Source: Agelas oroides (Eukaryota > Porifera > Demospongiae > Agelasida > Agelasidae). From it: 64,000 bases of DNA. Within the stretch, counting starts at the first letter, position 1, and each line of letters opens with the position of its first letter. The notes beneath the pieces are model-generated. The model had not been told where the DNA came from. It searched no databases and saw only the letters and a program-made list of their open reading frames with translations. The DNA lies in assembly GCA_949130485.1 (NCBI GenBank), contig OX422183.1, positions 10,010,636 to 10,074,635 of the forward strand, read 5' to 3'. A program made the translations under genes and the position numbers. This document shows positions 1 to 11,570 of the stretch, piece after piece.

Positions 1-284
1 TCTATGTAGGGATGGCGCCGACGCGCAATATATGCAATACTTAAGCAAAAGCCGTATAACTTCACCACAAACACGCTAAAAGCTTATTTAAGCGCCCAGA
101 CGTCCTCTTTGAGTGCCTTTGTGATCAGCAAGACTCATATAAGTGGCCAAAAACCACACGGAAGACAGCTAAACACAAAAGTGTGCGCTAGCAAAAGTGC
201 CATTTTTCGTATTCTTCTTTCTTTCTTTCTTTGTTCTGACCACTTTGTAAATTATGATAACTCGAAAACGGCTCAAGTACTCAC

Positions 285-383
285 CTTGATTTTAGCACGA
301 AACGGATGCTCATCACAGCGCTCAGCTTCCCAACCACTCAGCGTCTTCATAGCTTCAAATTCACCCTGGTCAACAAAAGCCAT
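285..383 (-). CDS. Conserved 33-codon first exon carried by family A (copy 1)
   Basis: On the minus strand an ATG at 383 opens 33 codons (starting MAFVDQGEFEAM) that end exactly at AAG followed by the strong donor GTGAGT. The same exon, in the same place and with the donor kept, is present in the other two copies of family A that cover this region, at 5571-5669 and 58920-59018. A short upstream reading frame (MASFATDSS...) ends in TGA immediately before this ATG in copies 1 and 3. The product is not recognised. It may be the first exon of a lost transposase or of a captured host gene. Confidence 0.5.
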
Positions 384-926
384 TCACAACACTCTGAGGC
401 TGCTGTCCGTTGCGAAGGACGCCATTTTCTAATTTTGTACGCATGCGCACACGAAGTCTCGTTCCCAGACCGAAGACCACGGTCATTGGTCTGGAAGCGA
501 GAGTACACAAGCGAGCGGGCGGGCATGGTTGGCACGGTTTTTTTCCCCCGCGGCATTGGGCAAGGCTTATGAACACCACGTAGGTAAGGCGCTGCATTCA
601 GCTGCCTACTTGTAGCTACACTAAAACTAGCCTACTCACAGCTTCAGTGAACTGTAAAGCTAGGATGGTCTGTTGTCATGTGATTGACAACTGAATCATG
701 AAATTGTTTTCACAAAGTTTGGTACGGAGAGTGGTTGGCCCTTCATCAGGTTCTAGCTTGCTATATTGCACATAATTATTACACTTTTCTCCAGGGAGGG
801 CAGATGTCACACTGGAATCACTACTAAACTGTCAACGCAGCTTCAAGTTCTGGTGTTGTGGTTACACTTCTTCTTAGGCTTAGGTCTAACTGTAACTGAG
901 ATTAACATCAAAAAAGTACAGAAACA

Positions 927-1523
927 AGACTTAAAAAACATTAAAATGTAAAAGATGTAGGGATGGCATGCCAAAAAGTATGCAAACAAGGTAGAGATGA
1001 TGCATGAAAGCAATGGTCTACATATTGGCAAAGCCCCATCCCTACATCTTTTTCACACTGCAGTTAGACAGCGTGCTCGAGAGCTGAATCTGCACCCATC
1101 CATGCGTTTATTAACGCTGTGCATGAGTGCTTGAGTTTTACACACTGATTACTATGACCAGTCTGCAGCCCACTCGAGCTCACTGTCTAGGTTATACCAG
1201 AGGCATATAACAAGGGTACCACTGTCACTACAAGTAGTATGTTGGCAATAAAACTACTAACCTTGGTAGCCACCTACAATATTAGCCTCGTTCCCAGGCC
1301 ATGTGGGAGGAGCTAGAAAGTGCATGGCCTGAGAATGAGGCTACAGCCATGAACTGCTAGTAAAGACTACCCATGCACTGTCTAACTGTAGTGTGAAAAA
1401 GATGTAGGGATGGGGCTTTGCCAATATGTAGACCTTTGCTTTCATGCATCATCTCTACCTTGTTTGCATACTTTTTAGCATGCCATCCCTACATCTTTTT
1501 ACATTTTAATGTTTTTTAAGTCT
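927..1523. mobile_element. Family B palindromic element, copy 1, nested in family A
   Basis: The left arm (agacttaaaaaacatt, then gatgtagggatggcatgcc and gtatgcaaacaaggtag) returns as a reverse complement ending at aagtct near 1523. Arms of about 150 bp flank a 300-bp loop. A sub-terminal block (gccccatccctacatcttttt) repeats the family's own core inside each arm. It lies inside family A, so it is the younger insertion. Confidence 0.85.
1283..1343. repeat. Small palindrome, 'tagcctcg' family, in the loop of family B
   Basis: Starts tagcctcgttcccaggcc and ends with an imperfect reverse complement, ggcctgagaatgaggcta. The same palindrome sits at 57332-57392 and 58122-58182 in other family B copies, so it was present before those copies spread. 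No target duplication is readable here. Confidence 0.75.
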
Positions 1524-1558
1524 TTCTATATTGTGCGTCGGCGCCATCCCTACATAGA

Positions 1559-2214
1559 GAGTCTACCGGCTCTCTGATAAACTGATTGAAATTTATATAC
1601 AGGAACGAACGTTTTGATTGCTCAGCTTGTAACTGATCACCAGAATACTTGTTGCTTTACTTAGAAACTATTTTTAGTTGAGTAGGCGAAATGGCACTGA
1701 ACCCATGTTTCATACATAAAACAAGAAGTAAGGGGGGTCACTTTAATTAAGTGGAAAGCCTCTGCTAAAAGGCAACGTTTTTAAGCACTGTGTGTGTTAT
1801 GTGCCTATCAATGTTATGCTCCAGGGTATCCCTATTGGGCAGTTGATGGGGATTATATGGGTTTTTGACTGAAGACAGTGCCCCACTCATCAGGAATTTG
1901 ATTTACTCAGACTGCATAGTTAAACCGTATCGTGTCAAATCCCCAGTAATCTCTCACGTTTTTCAAGGAAATTGGATTACAGGGTCTGCCCCTACTATAG
2001 GGGCAATTAATTTGTCAAATCCCCGCTTTGCCCCATTATAGCCCGATTTGGGGGTAGTGGGGCAAACATTGATAGGTGCATTAGTTACAACATGTAGAGG
2101 CACAAATTTATTCTCGGACCCCATACCGAAAAGTTTAAGCACGGTTACCAGCTGCACCAGATCATCAGGGTAGCAATACACAGTGGCACTGTGATAGTTT
2201 TTGGAACTATCGTA
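1559..2214. other. No gene seen
   Basis: AT-rich unique-looking DNA. The open frame at 1963-2238 on the minus strand has no recognisable domain and no convincing splice borders. I see no gene or repeat here. Confidence 0.4.
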
Positions 2215-2890
2215 GTACACAGAGATAGAAAACCACATCTGAAAATACCAGGCGAAGGAGCGTGTAACTACCGAGTGCCATCCAAATCCAAATTATTAGC
2301 GAACGAACTTCCAAATAAGGAAACCACTCTTCAAATCAAGCATCATAGTGACAACATAAAAACCCACGTTTTCCGTAAGAGCGATGTGAGAAATTTTACA
2401 CTCACTCAGAACGCCCCTTGACCTAGCCGCGGAGGAATGGGCAAGCGAACAGGTGACAGCAAAAGCGGTCTGCCTCTAAAACGCGTAAGATTCGATGATG
2501 CCGGGACCCCTAACCGTTCTGAGGCGGCTTAGTTTGCGAAGCAGAGGCTATGGTTGCAGCAGGTATCTCCAATGGCTCAATCGACTTTTTAAAACGCCGA
2601 TAACAGCGGCTTCCGTGTCATTCAGTGTGTTTCTGCCTGATATTCAAAGTTCAAGAAGTACTCTTGTTCGTTGTCTTGTGGAGTCTAGAGTCTGACTATT
2701 TCTTGTACTTGCAATTCTGCCATCGTTTATTTTCTTACGTTGCCTCAAGTAAGTGATAGACCGCATGACGCGCATTGCGCCTCACCAAAACGGAAATACG
2801 TAAGTAATCCGGATTTGGATGGAACCGGAGTTACACGCTCCTTCGCGGCTTTGCCGCTTATAAGCTCCTGAAAATACATTATGAAACTAC
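2215..2890. repeat. Inverted repeat of about 75-bp arms
   Basis: The sequence around 2240-2290 (gaaaatacc, gcgaaggagcgtgtaact, gccatccaaatcc) returns inverted at 2805-2880 (ggatttggatgg, agttacacgctccttcgc, gaaaatac). The 500-bp loop has no recognisable gene. It looks like a fold-back MITE of unknown family. Confidence 0.6.
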
Positions 2891-3289
2891 GTGCAACTTT
2901 TCTTCTATATACCTCTCCAAAAAAGAAAGGCAATAGTTCTTGATACATAATTATCAGACTTGTCCACTAGAAGAATCATTTTTGTGAGGACAGGTGCTTG
3001 AACAGACATAATATCTTGGTTGCTAAATCCCAGGTAGAAGACTGTTTCGAGTTGAAGTATGTTGATTATCAAACGTTAGCCCACCTATTCTACAGTCAAT
3101 ACAATTTTGTTTCCAATATTTAGAGATCACTGTATGTCATGTAAACTGGATTGTGAATCAAAAACGTTGTTTCAAACAACAAACTTCGGGGTAGCCTACT
3201 CTTGCTTCTTTCAAAAGATAAAACAGCCTGGTCTACATGAGGAGCTAGAATTGCCTGTTCAATGTTCATGTTGCTAGCACATCTTTGGC

Positions 3290-3530
3290 ACGCTGTGTGA
3301 AATGGAATCTTCAATGACGTATTGACTAGAAGAGAGCGTTTTCATCCTCTTGGGGCTTCTCTGTACTGGCTTGTTCTCGGACTAGCTATTGCTGTTGTCA
3401 ATGCTGAGTGGTTTACAATGCACATACAAATATATATATTTCTGCATAAGTTGACCTCATCAAACCTTTCTGGTAACCATACTATGCAGCAGTCTACGTT
3501 GTCAGAAAAACTCAAGTTTCAGATGTAAAG
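3290..3530 (+). repeat. Dispersed repeat shared with 23060-23330
   Basis: The stretch with ggcttgttctcggactagc, an aatgctgagtg block and the sequence aatatatatatttctgc is found again, diverged and in reverse orientation, at 23060-23330. No coding capacity is recognised. It is an old interspersed repeat of unknown class. Confidence 0.6.
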
Positions 3531-3536
3531 TGCTAC

Positions 3537-3785
3537 AAGACTTAAAAAAACAGTAAAAATGTAAAAGAATGTAGGGATGGCATGCCAAAAAGTATGCAAA
3601 CAAGGTAGGGATAATATAATAGTGAAGGTAAATTTACAAAGCCTCATCCCTGCATCATTTTCACATTAGTTTGCAACTGTAATGTAAAAAGATGTAGGGA
3701 TAGGGCTTTGTAAATTCACCTTCACTATTATATCATCCCTACCTTGTTTGCATACTTTTTGGCATGCCATCCCTATATCCACATA
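3537..3785. mobile_element. Family B palindromic element, short copy
   Basis: Arms gtagggatggcatgccaaaa and its reverse complement enclose about 50 bp, so the copy is a nearly pure hairpin. The arms extend inward differently from the other copies (an atataatagtgaaggtaaatt block), so this is a diverged subfamily. The right end stops at atccctatatcc and lacks the outermost arm. Confidence 0.8.
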
Positions 3786-5039
3786 GCAACAAGTCTAGAT
3801 GTGTGTGGGGGAGTTTCTTTCCAGTCCGCTACATGTAGGCATTGAAATTTGCATCATTAGCTTGCACTAGTGATGAAGTGTTGCATGGTGTGGGTAAAAA
3901 TTAGCTGTTGCTTGTGGAAGCTATTAATATGGCATTTTTGTGGGGGAGTTACATTGTACACACTTACCACTGAGAATAGAAGTGGTAATGTTAGGCTTGG
4001 TTAGTGGTTGAAGCTTTGCATGCCATAATTGAAACTCTGTTTCTGGTACCACGAGCTTTGCTTTGGCAGATTGTGTATAGTAAGTACACGTTTAGTGAAT
4101 CCCAGTTGCATTCATATATATCAGGGCAATATAAAGTAAGATACTGCTTATAATGACATCTTTAGAGTGTGGGGAACTGCGTGGAGACAGGTTGCAGGAT
4201 ACCGTAATGGAGGGAAGAAAGTTTAAATTGCATGAGAATTCCTTTGGTTCAGTATTCCACTCATTTCATTGCTGTCCAACAAAACCGCCAGTGTTATCAT
4301 CAGCCATGAGTGTAGCTCACTTGAGCATAGAGGCTTCTTGTAGGAAGCAAGCAATGCCTACCCTTACATGGTGGTCACTACTAAGTTGATGATCACTCAC
4401 ATTTGGTCTTGGTGAAGCTTACAGCACTCACCATGCCACTGCATCCACAACCTCAGCTGTGTTGTGTTAACTTGTTAGCTAGAAGCTATAACCTGTAGAT
4501 TCTAATATTATTGAGTGATCACAATCATTTGCCATCTTGCACAAATTTGTCCCCCCCCACAGGCCTAGTTTGCCAATGCTTACAGTGCATGTACTGTGTC
4601 AACATACTCAGGTCTGTGTGATAAATGATCTACCAAACATTATATATATATATAGTGGAAGTCCAAACCAAAAGTATCATAGTTTGGAGAGAATGGAAAA
4701 ATAGATCTTTATCAAACTTGTAAGCTGCTCAGTTTCAGAGGAATGTACGTGTGTTGACAGTGATGTGCACGCTGACAACAGACATTTGTCACATGTAAAC
4801 ATTTCTGCATGTATAATCAGCTGATTGTGAACAAGTTGTAATGCATAGATAAACAGTGGTGTAGTATCTATGGCATAAATGTGTAGCAGTACAGTGCAGT
4901 AGCATCTAATCATCGGCACAACGACAGTGGAGCAAGGTCTGCCTCATATGCGCAAACGGAAGTACATTGAACGCGGAGAAAGCGTTGCACGGATGGTGGA
5001 ACGTAAATATTGCGTTTCCAATCCCGGTATGGGTTATTA
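3786..5039. other. No gene seen
   Basis: AT-rich intergenic DNA with a short (TA)n run near 4641. The open frames here lack recognisable domains. Nothing else is supportable. Confidence 0.4.
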
Positions 5040-5228
5040 ATCTATGGTGGTGTTCATAAACCTTGCCCACTACTACGGGAAGAGACCTTGCCAGCCGCAC
5101 GCGGGGTTAATTTCGCTTGAGTGTCGTTCCCAGACCAATGAGCGTGGTATTTGGCCTGGGAACGAGACTTCGTGTGCACATGCGTACAAAATTAGAAAAT
5201 GGCGTCCTTCACAACGGACAGCAACCAC

Positions 5229-5549
5229 TAGTCTCGTGCCCAGACCCAACCCTTTCACGAGGAAAGGGTCTGGTGTCACAAGCCTGAATCCTTGGGCTTG
5301 CGGAAGTGTTGAAGCCTTGTAATTGTTAGTGTAGAATTACAAATTGCTCAGTGTTGGATAATGAATCTCATAACATGCTTTGAGCAGTACGATTGAAGTA
5401 CTTGTTCTCGCTTCCGCATTATTCCAACAAACGCTGCTCTGCGATTTGATTGGCCGCTCCACACTTCTGGAGCTAGCCCAAGGATTTGGACTTGTGACAC
5501 CAGACCCCTTCTCCTCACGTGAGCTGGGTGGGGTCTGGGCATGAGACTA
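5229..5549. mobile_element. Palindromic MITE 'tagtctcg', inserted in family A
   Basis: The left end tagtctcgtgcccagaccc and the right end gggtctgggcatgagacta are inverted repeats. The 9 bp to the left (agcaaccac) and to the right (agcaagtac) match at 7 of 9 positions, and family A copies 1 and 3 show the site without it (cagcagcctcagag). This supports a 9-bp target duplication, as in the related 'tagcctcg' palindromes. Confidence 0.75.
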
Positions 5550-5570
5550 AGCAAGTACAGAGTGTTGTGA

Positions 5571-5669
5571 ATGGCTTTTATTGACCAGGGTGAATTTGAA
5601 GCTATGGAAACGCTGAGTGGTCGTAGAGCTCCGCGCTGTGATAAGCATCAGTTTCGTGCTAAAATGACG
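5571..5669 (+). CDS. Conserved 33-codon exon carried by family A (copy 2)
   Basis: ATG at 5571, 33 codons, then donor GTGAGT after 5669. It is homologous to the exons at 285-383 and 58920-59018 with several amino-acid changes (for example MAFIDQGEFEAMETL here) but no frameshift or stop. The reading frame survives divergence, which hints at past function, but the downstream exons are unknown. Confidence 0.45.
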
Positions 5670-6104
5670 GTGAGTACTTAAACCGTGTGCGAGATATCGT
5701 TGTTGAACATACGTAGTGGTCTTAACAAGAAAGAAAGAAAGAAGAATACGAAAAATGGCACTTTCATAAACGCACACTTTTGCGTTTAGCTGTCTTCCAC
5801 GTGGCTTTTGGCCACTTATATGAGTCTTGCTGATCACAAAGCACTCAAAGAGGACGTCTGGGTGCTTTTAGCGTATTTGTGGTGAAGTTATACGGCTTTT
5901 GCTTAAGTATTGCATATATTGCACGTCGGCGCCATCCCTACATAGAGAGTCTACCATATGACATTATTTATGCAGTATGTCCTACCACATGTAGCAAGAA
6001 ATGTTGCTCAGAACACCAGACTCTTTTCACTTTTCAGGAGGATCTGGGAATGAGACTAAGTCTGAGTCTGGACCCCAAACCAGCCCTTTTGGTAAAAATT
6101 CTAA

Positions 6105-6660
6105 CTATTCATTGGGGCGAGCCTGAGCAAGCCCCACACTAGCGTGACTTCATTGCGCACATGTGTGTGTATGTTTGCTTGCTTGGACCAACCACTTACC
6201 GTAAATTTTAAATGAGTGCATTCAAATATTTTACGATGATCGATATTGTGCATGATATGGAAGGCCAGTGGAGGGTACTGTCAGAGTGCAGCGTCGAGAA
6301 CCCGGAGCGAAGACGACTGAAGTTGAAGCACGCGTGGCACTGGTTTGTGTTTCTGCTGACGACGGCAAGCTGCTCACAGGCGGTACGAATTTAATATGGA
6401 CGTTGGTTGACTGGGCCGCTTCAGACCATGCATAAATGGCATGCATAAACGGCATGCATAAACGGCACTCATAAACGCCAGAAATTTAGCTCATGGTTTC
6501 GTTGCATGTGTAGCCACGTAGCTGCCCTGGCTGGAGAAATGGCTGGCATATGTGATAGCTAATTATTAAACAGTCGACAACGACAAATCCTGCTGTGTGC
6601 CATGACAAAGTAGTAAATCAGCAGTTTGCTGCTTGCTCAGGCTCGCCCCATGATGATGAA
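6105..6660. repeat. Inverted repeat with 'ggggcgagcctgagcaag' ends
   Basis: ttggggcgagcctgagcaag near 6112 is inverted near 6638 as cttgctcaggctcgcccc. The same motif occurs singly near 54210 (gtggggcgagcctgagcaag) and in weaker form near 53163 and 55944. It is probably a dispersed MITE. The open frames in the loop are not recognisable. Confidence 0.6.
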
Positions 6661-6981
6661 TCATCTCACTAGTAGGTAGATAAGCCTAACTCACTCAGGA
6701 TCATATCTAACTGAGTTGAACAAAGAACTTTGGGCACTCTTCCTGTTGCTTCTCAACAGCAACGTTGTAGACTAGCCTATATGATGTCTCTGATGCAACG
6801 AAGCAACTCCTGACTTACATGTACTCAGAAAGTTTGGTCTCTAAACAATGACAACTTCTCACTGTCTTCATGCAGCCATTTCAGTGTCTGATTCATTACA
6901 ACTGGCATCATATGAGCATGCATACAATAACGGAGTATAGATACCATTTCTTTTGTCGTTATCTGCACAGGATATCTATCA

Positions 6982-7051
6982 ATGGGGCACCACCTCACTG
7001 CCACCATCACACTCTTGTTCCTACTGGGTGGAGCTATAATTACTTCAGCTG
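6982..7051 (+). CDS. Receptor gene exon 1: signal peptide
   Basis: ATG at 6982 encodes 23 residues (MGHHLTATITLLFLLGG...) with a basic/His start, a hydrophobic core and an Ala at the end. This is a typical secretory signal peptide. The exon ends in phase 1 at G before the donor GTAAGT (7052). The assignment to the Ig exon at 10652 rests on a paralogue at 42270-42333 that has the same start (MKHHLTA) followed by a closely similar Ig exon on its strand. First exon of the receptor ending at 26578. Confidence 0.8.
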
Positions 7052-7673
7052 GTAAGTAATTGCATGGGTTCAAAGCCTGTACAGTACATACATGTATTAC
7101 CTGAGCTGAAAGCGTTGAAAATATCAATTGTCACAGTACAGTCCAAGGAAGCTATACTACATGTATTTAGAAAATGAATCTCATTTGTAGATACATCATT
7201 ACTCTTGTAATTAATTACCTAAGAAAACTCAATTCCAGAAATTTATGATGAATCTTAATTAAGTAGGCCAGAGTGTTAGTTTATTTATCATGAAGTATAG
7301 TAGTGCCCATATGTAGTGCCCAGTTTTGAAATTGCCACATCAAAAGTGCATTTGTGAAAAGTCTGCTCTAGACTATAATAAAGATGTTTTGGAAGTGAAA
7401 TAGAGTAACCAATCAATTATCGGACACCCCACATTATCGGACGGCAGCACAGCACTGACAGAAGTTACAACGGCTCCTGCTCTTGGTCCAGTAGGTAGGT
7501 TGATGCAACTGCTACGTGCATCCCAAATTTGGGCTTTCTACATCAGTGAGTGTGGACACTGCACCGCAGAAAAGGGTGGTGTCTGATGGTCGTGACCATC
7601 GGACAAAACCACCAATCTACGGACAATTGTGACAAGGCTCGTGAAAATAGAAAAGGCTGTTGATTGAAAATTA

Positions 7674-8263
7674 ACAATCCTTCAAAAGTAGGTGAATAAT
7701 CTGACATTTGTACCAGTAGCTAGTGATCAATAGGTTGCATATGCTTTTCTTTTGTAGAAGTGCCTGAGTATCAAACTCTATATAGAGTTTGATACTCAGG
7801 CATAGGTACCACGGTTGAAGCAGTGTGTTGTAAGAAGTGCTCCAAACCCATGATCCCTGCCAATTGCATGCCTCTCGAATCTGGTCCATGTAGGTCATGG
7901 GAAGATGAGAGTATGTAAAAGGCCATAGCTGCTGTAGAGCAAGGTCGTATTACTTGTCATGCTGCAGAGAAGCATGGTATACCATGCTCCATACATCCAT
8001 GCACACTTCATGACAGGAATTAAGTAATGAACGTGGAGCAAACCAGGTAATGATGCCTACCTACTTGGACCAGATCTGAGAGGCACACAATTGGCATTGG
8101 TCAAGGGTTTAGGAGCATTTCTTGCAACACGCTGCTTCAATGACATCTACAATTACACAGCAGCTGAGCATATTTATCACTAGTTACTGCTACAAAGGTC
8201 AGAGATTCCAACATTTGTACCAGCAACTAGTGACAGAGTTTCACCTACTTTTGAAGGATTCAA
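7674..8263. repeat. Fold-back repeat enclosing a perfect palindrome
   Basis: aatccttcaaaagtaggtga at the left is inverted at the right as tcacctacttttgaaggatt. The motif acatttgtaccag occurs next to both arms in direct orientation. The inner part holds the 42-bp palindrome at 7761-7802. Probably the non-coding part of a DNA transposon, perhaps related to the adjacent THAP relic. Confidence 0.6.
7761..7802. repeat. Perfect 42-bp palindrome
   Basis: Twenty bases starting tgcctgagtatcaaac are followed by TA and then by the exact reverse complement. There are no mismatches and no loop beyond the central TA. A second perfect 42-bp palindrome of unrelated sequence is at 27681-27722. Confidence 0.95.
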
Positions 8264-8345
8264 CAGCCATTTCCATTTCACTTGCCTCGTCACAACGTGC
8301 ATGCACACATGTGCACCCGAATCCATGCCCATCCGATTATTGATA

Positions 8346-9051
8346 GATGAGTTTCAACACGGGGACCGAGAAAGTTAAAGAAGGCCAAAAATCTGTGGTA
8401 AGTTATGAAACCAGTGTAAAATCTAACCAGGCGATCGTCATGTTTGACATGCTCAATCCTGAAGTGGGTAGTTGCGGGCAAGCATTCTTTTTTTAATTGA
8501 GCATTTTCAGATTCTAGGTACTCTATACGATCCAACAGGGCAGTATTGACTAACAATTCTGTCCGAGGGTGAGAGCAAGATTGAAGCCCAGCAGGTAATG
8601 AGGTAGAATCTGATGCATCATCAGCACCACCTGGTAACTCATGCACTTGATAGTCACTCTGTAGCTGCTCTCCAACAGCAACTGTTAGTGCAGGCTGTTC
8701 AAAGGTGGATGGTGTCACCGACCTGCTGCTTGGTGGTGTTGGAGATACTGTACTGTACAGTTCACTTAGCTGCTTTTTAGCTTCTCAGCCTTTTGCCCTC
8801 TTGGCTCGAGGTCCTTTCTTGATTGGTGAGGCAAACCTTTTCCCCAGAGTGGTTGTGGAGTCGTTCTTCACGTCGCCTTGTGGAAAATGCCTCGAGCAAA
8901 CACGATGGTGAGGCTTGATGTCACTCTCCTGTAAGTCAAACACTCGAAGCCAGATGGCTTGCCTCCCTGGATCACTTGGAAATTGATGAAAGGAGGCATT
9001 AGGATCCTTGGACTAGCTGTTGCCACGCACTAGGCACGATTTACCGGTCAT
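8346..9051 (-). pseudogene. THAP-domain DNA transposase, N-terminal relic
   Basis: Translating the minus strand from ATG 9051 gives a THAP-like zinc finger: an initial Cys, FHQFPSDPGRQAIWLR, then VCSRHF, which carries the C-x2-H pair. A basic KKGPRAKRAK stretch follows, then a leucine-rich segment (RIEYLESENAQLK) and RLVRFYTGF, of the kind found before HTH/DDE transposase domains. The THAP frame is broken by at least two stops, one just after the first Cys and one after the basic stretch. The catalytic part is absent. Known role of the family: THAP fingers bind transposon ends or host promoters. This copy is dead. Confidence 0.65.
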
Positions 9052-9529
9052 AGTAGCTATATCTTGTGAATGGCTCAGTCAATTTTTGTGATTCGAAGGT
9101 TCATGCATAGGGCAGACATTCAAAAGTCTATGGCGCTTCGCTTAAATATTGTATACGGTAAGCTCTGCCCAGGGCATGGCATTATTATAGCACACCCCAG
9201 GCAGCTCCGTACATACACAATACAAAAGCTTCAGCACTAGGGCAGTCCGGATATGACGTCAGGGTCGTTAACGGGTGATTGAATTCTTTCATTCTTACGT
9301 GCAACTGGCCCATAGCAAAACATCCGCACTGCTATGTATGTTTAGACCACCTTCACCAATGGTGCCATGTTCAGTCCCTACCTCCATTGCTTTGTCCCAA
9401 GTTACACTAACAGTCCTGGGATTAATCTGGGACTACCTAACAACCCAGGCATGTCTGCTCAAGCAGTAGTTATACCCATCCCACATTCCTTTGAAAAGAC
9501 ACAGCATACACTCTCACAAACACTTCCTA

Positions 9530-10310
9530 CTGTATTTATTCAAATAAAACGCATGATCCAATCTAGCTGGGAATTTATGGGTGGATCCAACTTAGCGCAA
9601 GCTGCCACTAATTAATTTTGAGTTGATCCAATTTACCACAATATCAGGAATGAAGCCTCTCAGTTGGCCCTACATTGTGACAACAAAGGGCGGTCAAGAA
9701 CAATTTCCAGGAAAAAGAGATACTGTATTTTGATCAGACACCTAGGCTACTATCATGAGGGCGGCGTGTATTTCATTGGAAAGCCTGCAGACATCAATGA
9801 TGGCTGGATAAGGTACGTGCGAGTGATACAGCGACGACTATTAAATGCTGGCAGTAGTACACACAACCTCTTAGTTCTGCTGTCAGCCATAGAAAAGAGT
9901 TGTACAACACGAACAGCCCTAGCGCTAGCCCGGTGACTGTCGTCAGAATTATTCATGTACGTGTGCGTGCGCCGCGTATAGTTGCTGCGGCTACTATTCG
10001 AGGGAGGCGTCTAGTCGAAGAAATATGGTATTCCATAAAATTAATGTTCTACTTTGGCGTTTGTAAGACTTTTGTTGTTGCTGCCGCTGCTACTGTCTAA
10101 GTTCTTACCAAGAACCTCACTTCTAGAGAGCTGAAGGCCAGGAACTCTGCATTTCTCTTGACCCAAAAAATTTTCGCGTTTGAATCCTTTGTAACGCATG
10201 ATCTAATCTAATGCAAGAAATTCAATTCCTGGAATTTATGGGTGGCTCTAACTTAACGCATGCCCACTCAAATTATTTAATTTGCATGCGTTTTATTCGA
10301 ATAAATACAG
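9530..10310. mobile_element. TA-flanked MITE (781 bp)
   Basis: Left end ctgtatttattcaaataaaa and right end, read inverted, ctgtatttattcgaataaaa. TA flanks both ends (9528-9529 and 10311-10312), as expected for Tc1/mariner-type insertion. Further inverted homology (aatttatgggtgg blocks) lies just inside. The open frame at 9664-9936 has no recognisable domain. Confidence 0.8.
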
Positions 10311-10651
10311 TATTAATTTGGACTACATAGTTTGACCTTGTATTACTGTGTTTACAACTGTTGTTTTTCAGTGCTGCACTATTATTCTAATCATTTGAAA
10401 TTCTACAGTAAGCTGCCTCATGTAAGGAATTACGCACATGGCAGCTAGGGCAGCTAGGGTTACCCGTAGACAGTAGAGAGTAGCAAATGCCACTGTTCTC
10501 TACATGCATGGCCTGTATTGATGAAGCTTAGCTACCTAAACAACCACCACAGCAAGCAAGCTGTGCACATTCATGCCTTTTTACTAGTACATACATGCGA
10601 GTCACTGATACTGTACTCTCACATTGACTTGAATTTTTGTTTGTATTTCAG

Positions 10652-10933
10652 CTTTTGTCAGCACCCTCATGTCAGTCAATGCCACACTGGGATCTACTGC
10701 TACCTTCAACTGCAGTGCTAATGCTACTAGAGTCTCATTTGTCTGGCTTGTTAATGGGTCACCGTTGACAGAGGTTAATAATGGTATAACAGCCCGACAA
10801 GATGGAATAACTTCTTTCTTGGCCATCCTAGCTACAGAGGAGTACAATAACACAATTGTGAGGTGTAAAGTTGTCATTCGTGATTCTAATTCTTCTATTG
10901 AAACTACTGATCCAGCTGTTCTAAGAGTTCAAG
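10652..10933 (+). CDS. Receptor gene exon 2: Ig-like domain
   Basis: Acceptor ttgtatttcag, donor GTATGT, phase 1 at both ends, 94 codons. The translation (FVSTLMSVNATLGSTATF and onward) shows the Ig pattern: Cys in TFNCSAN, Trp in FVWLVNG about 12 residues later, a tyrosine in the EEYNNTIVRC segment and the second Cys there. Five N-x-S/T sequons indicate an extracellular, glycosylated domain. A phase 1-1 Ig exon can be shuffled or duplicated without breaking frame, and a diverged duplicate is at 41285-41605 on the other strand. Confidence 0.9.
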
Positions 10934-11108
10934 GTATGTTTTGATTGTGAAAGGCTTGCAACTATGACCATGCTGTGGAAGTTTTCATCAGACTCCATTG
11001 CGAATTCTTGTCAGGTCTATCTGCACACATAGATATGTAATATATTATCTGTATGACTTCCTAATTGCCTACAGTGCATATTTCAGTGAGCAGGTGAAAT
11101 GACACCAA

Positions 11109-11224
11109 TTGATCTTTAGCAGGCGAAGTGAGAGTAGACAAAATGAGAGTAGACGAAATGAGAGTACATAGCACATTTGTACTGTAGGTTAGGGTTAGCC
11201 CTAACTTACAGTACAAATGTGCTA
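11109..11224. repeat. Repeated 'gagagtagac(g/a)aaat' motif plus hairpin
   Basis: Three tandem diverged copies of gagagtagacaaaat lie at 11129-11166. A hairpin follows, with arms tagcacatttgtactgta and its reverse complement ending near 11224. The same agtagacgaaat word marks both flanks of the MULE transposase relic at 20240-21020, so this may be a solo end of that element. Confidence 0.55.
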
Positions 11225-11570
11225 CATACATGGCCTATGAATGAGACTACGCTCCATGTGCATATCGCTTGTATGATTTTTAAAATTATTATTCTCCTCT
11301 GCTCAACTTTCTGTGCAGAATGTGCCATTAATTAACCATGACAGCTGTTGCAACATTACCACTCTAAGGTCAAAGTGTCAAGTATTGCTTAGCAAGCCCT
11401 CGGTATAACCAGTCGCCTGATTTGTGTAGATAGTGTGTAACTAGGCTGGACTAGTTTGTCATGTTTGGAAGAGTCGAGAACCATAAGCTTTGAGTGCTCA
11501 TATTCTACTGAATACAAGTGTAACATCTTAGACAGTGGAACTGTGAAGGTATGTTCTATATTTAGTACAC

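Larger units (their letters stand above)
1..1558. mobile_element. Family A transposon, copy 1 (non-autonomous, long)
   Basis: Begins with tctatgtagggatggcgccg and ends near 1558 with the reverse complement, so it has terminal inverted repeats of at least 30 bp. The window starts inside its left end. Bases 1-930 return as the reverse complement of 58327-59303. It carries a small conserved exon on the minus strand (285-383) and a nested palindromic family B element (927-1523). No transposase is recognisable. The superfamily is unknown. Confidence 0.85.
5040..5947 (+). mobile_element. Family A transposon, copy 2 (truncated at one end)
   Basis: Matches 58722-59303 of copy 3 in the same orientation, from ggtggtgttcataaacc to the terminal gcgccatccctacatag. 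The other end is missing. A 321-bp palindromic element is inserted at 5229-5549. The conserved 33-codon exon is kept at 5571-5669. Confidence 0.85.
7052..10651 (+). other. Receptor intron 1 (transposon-filled)
   Basis: 3.6-kb phase-1 intron from GTAAGT to a ttgtatttcag acceptor. It contains a fold-back region (7674-8263) with a perfect 42-bp palindrome, a THAP transposase relic (8346-9051, minus) and a TA-flanked MITE (9530-10310). The stretch 7400-7630 has repeated 'atcggac' words of unknown origin. No host exon was recognised inside. Confidence 0.6.
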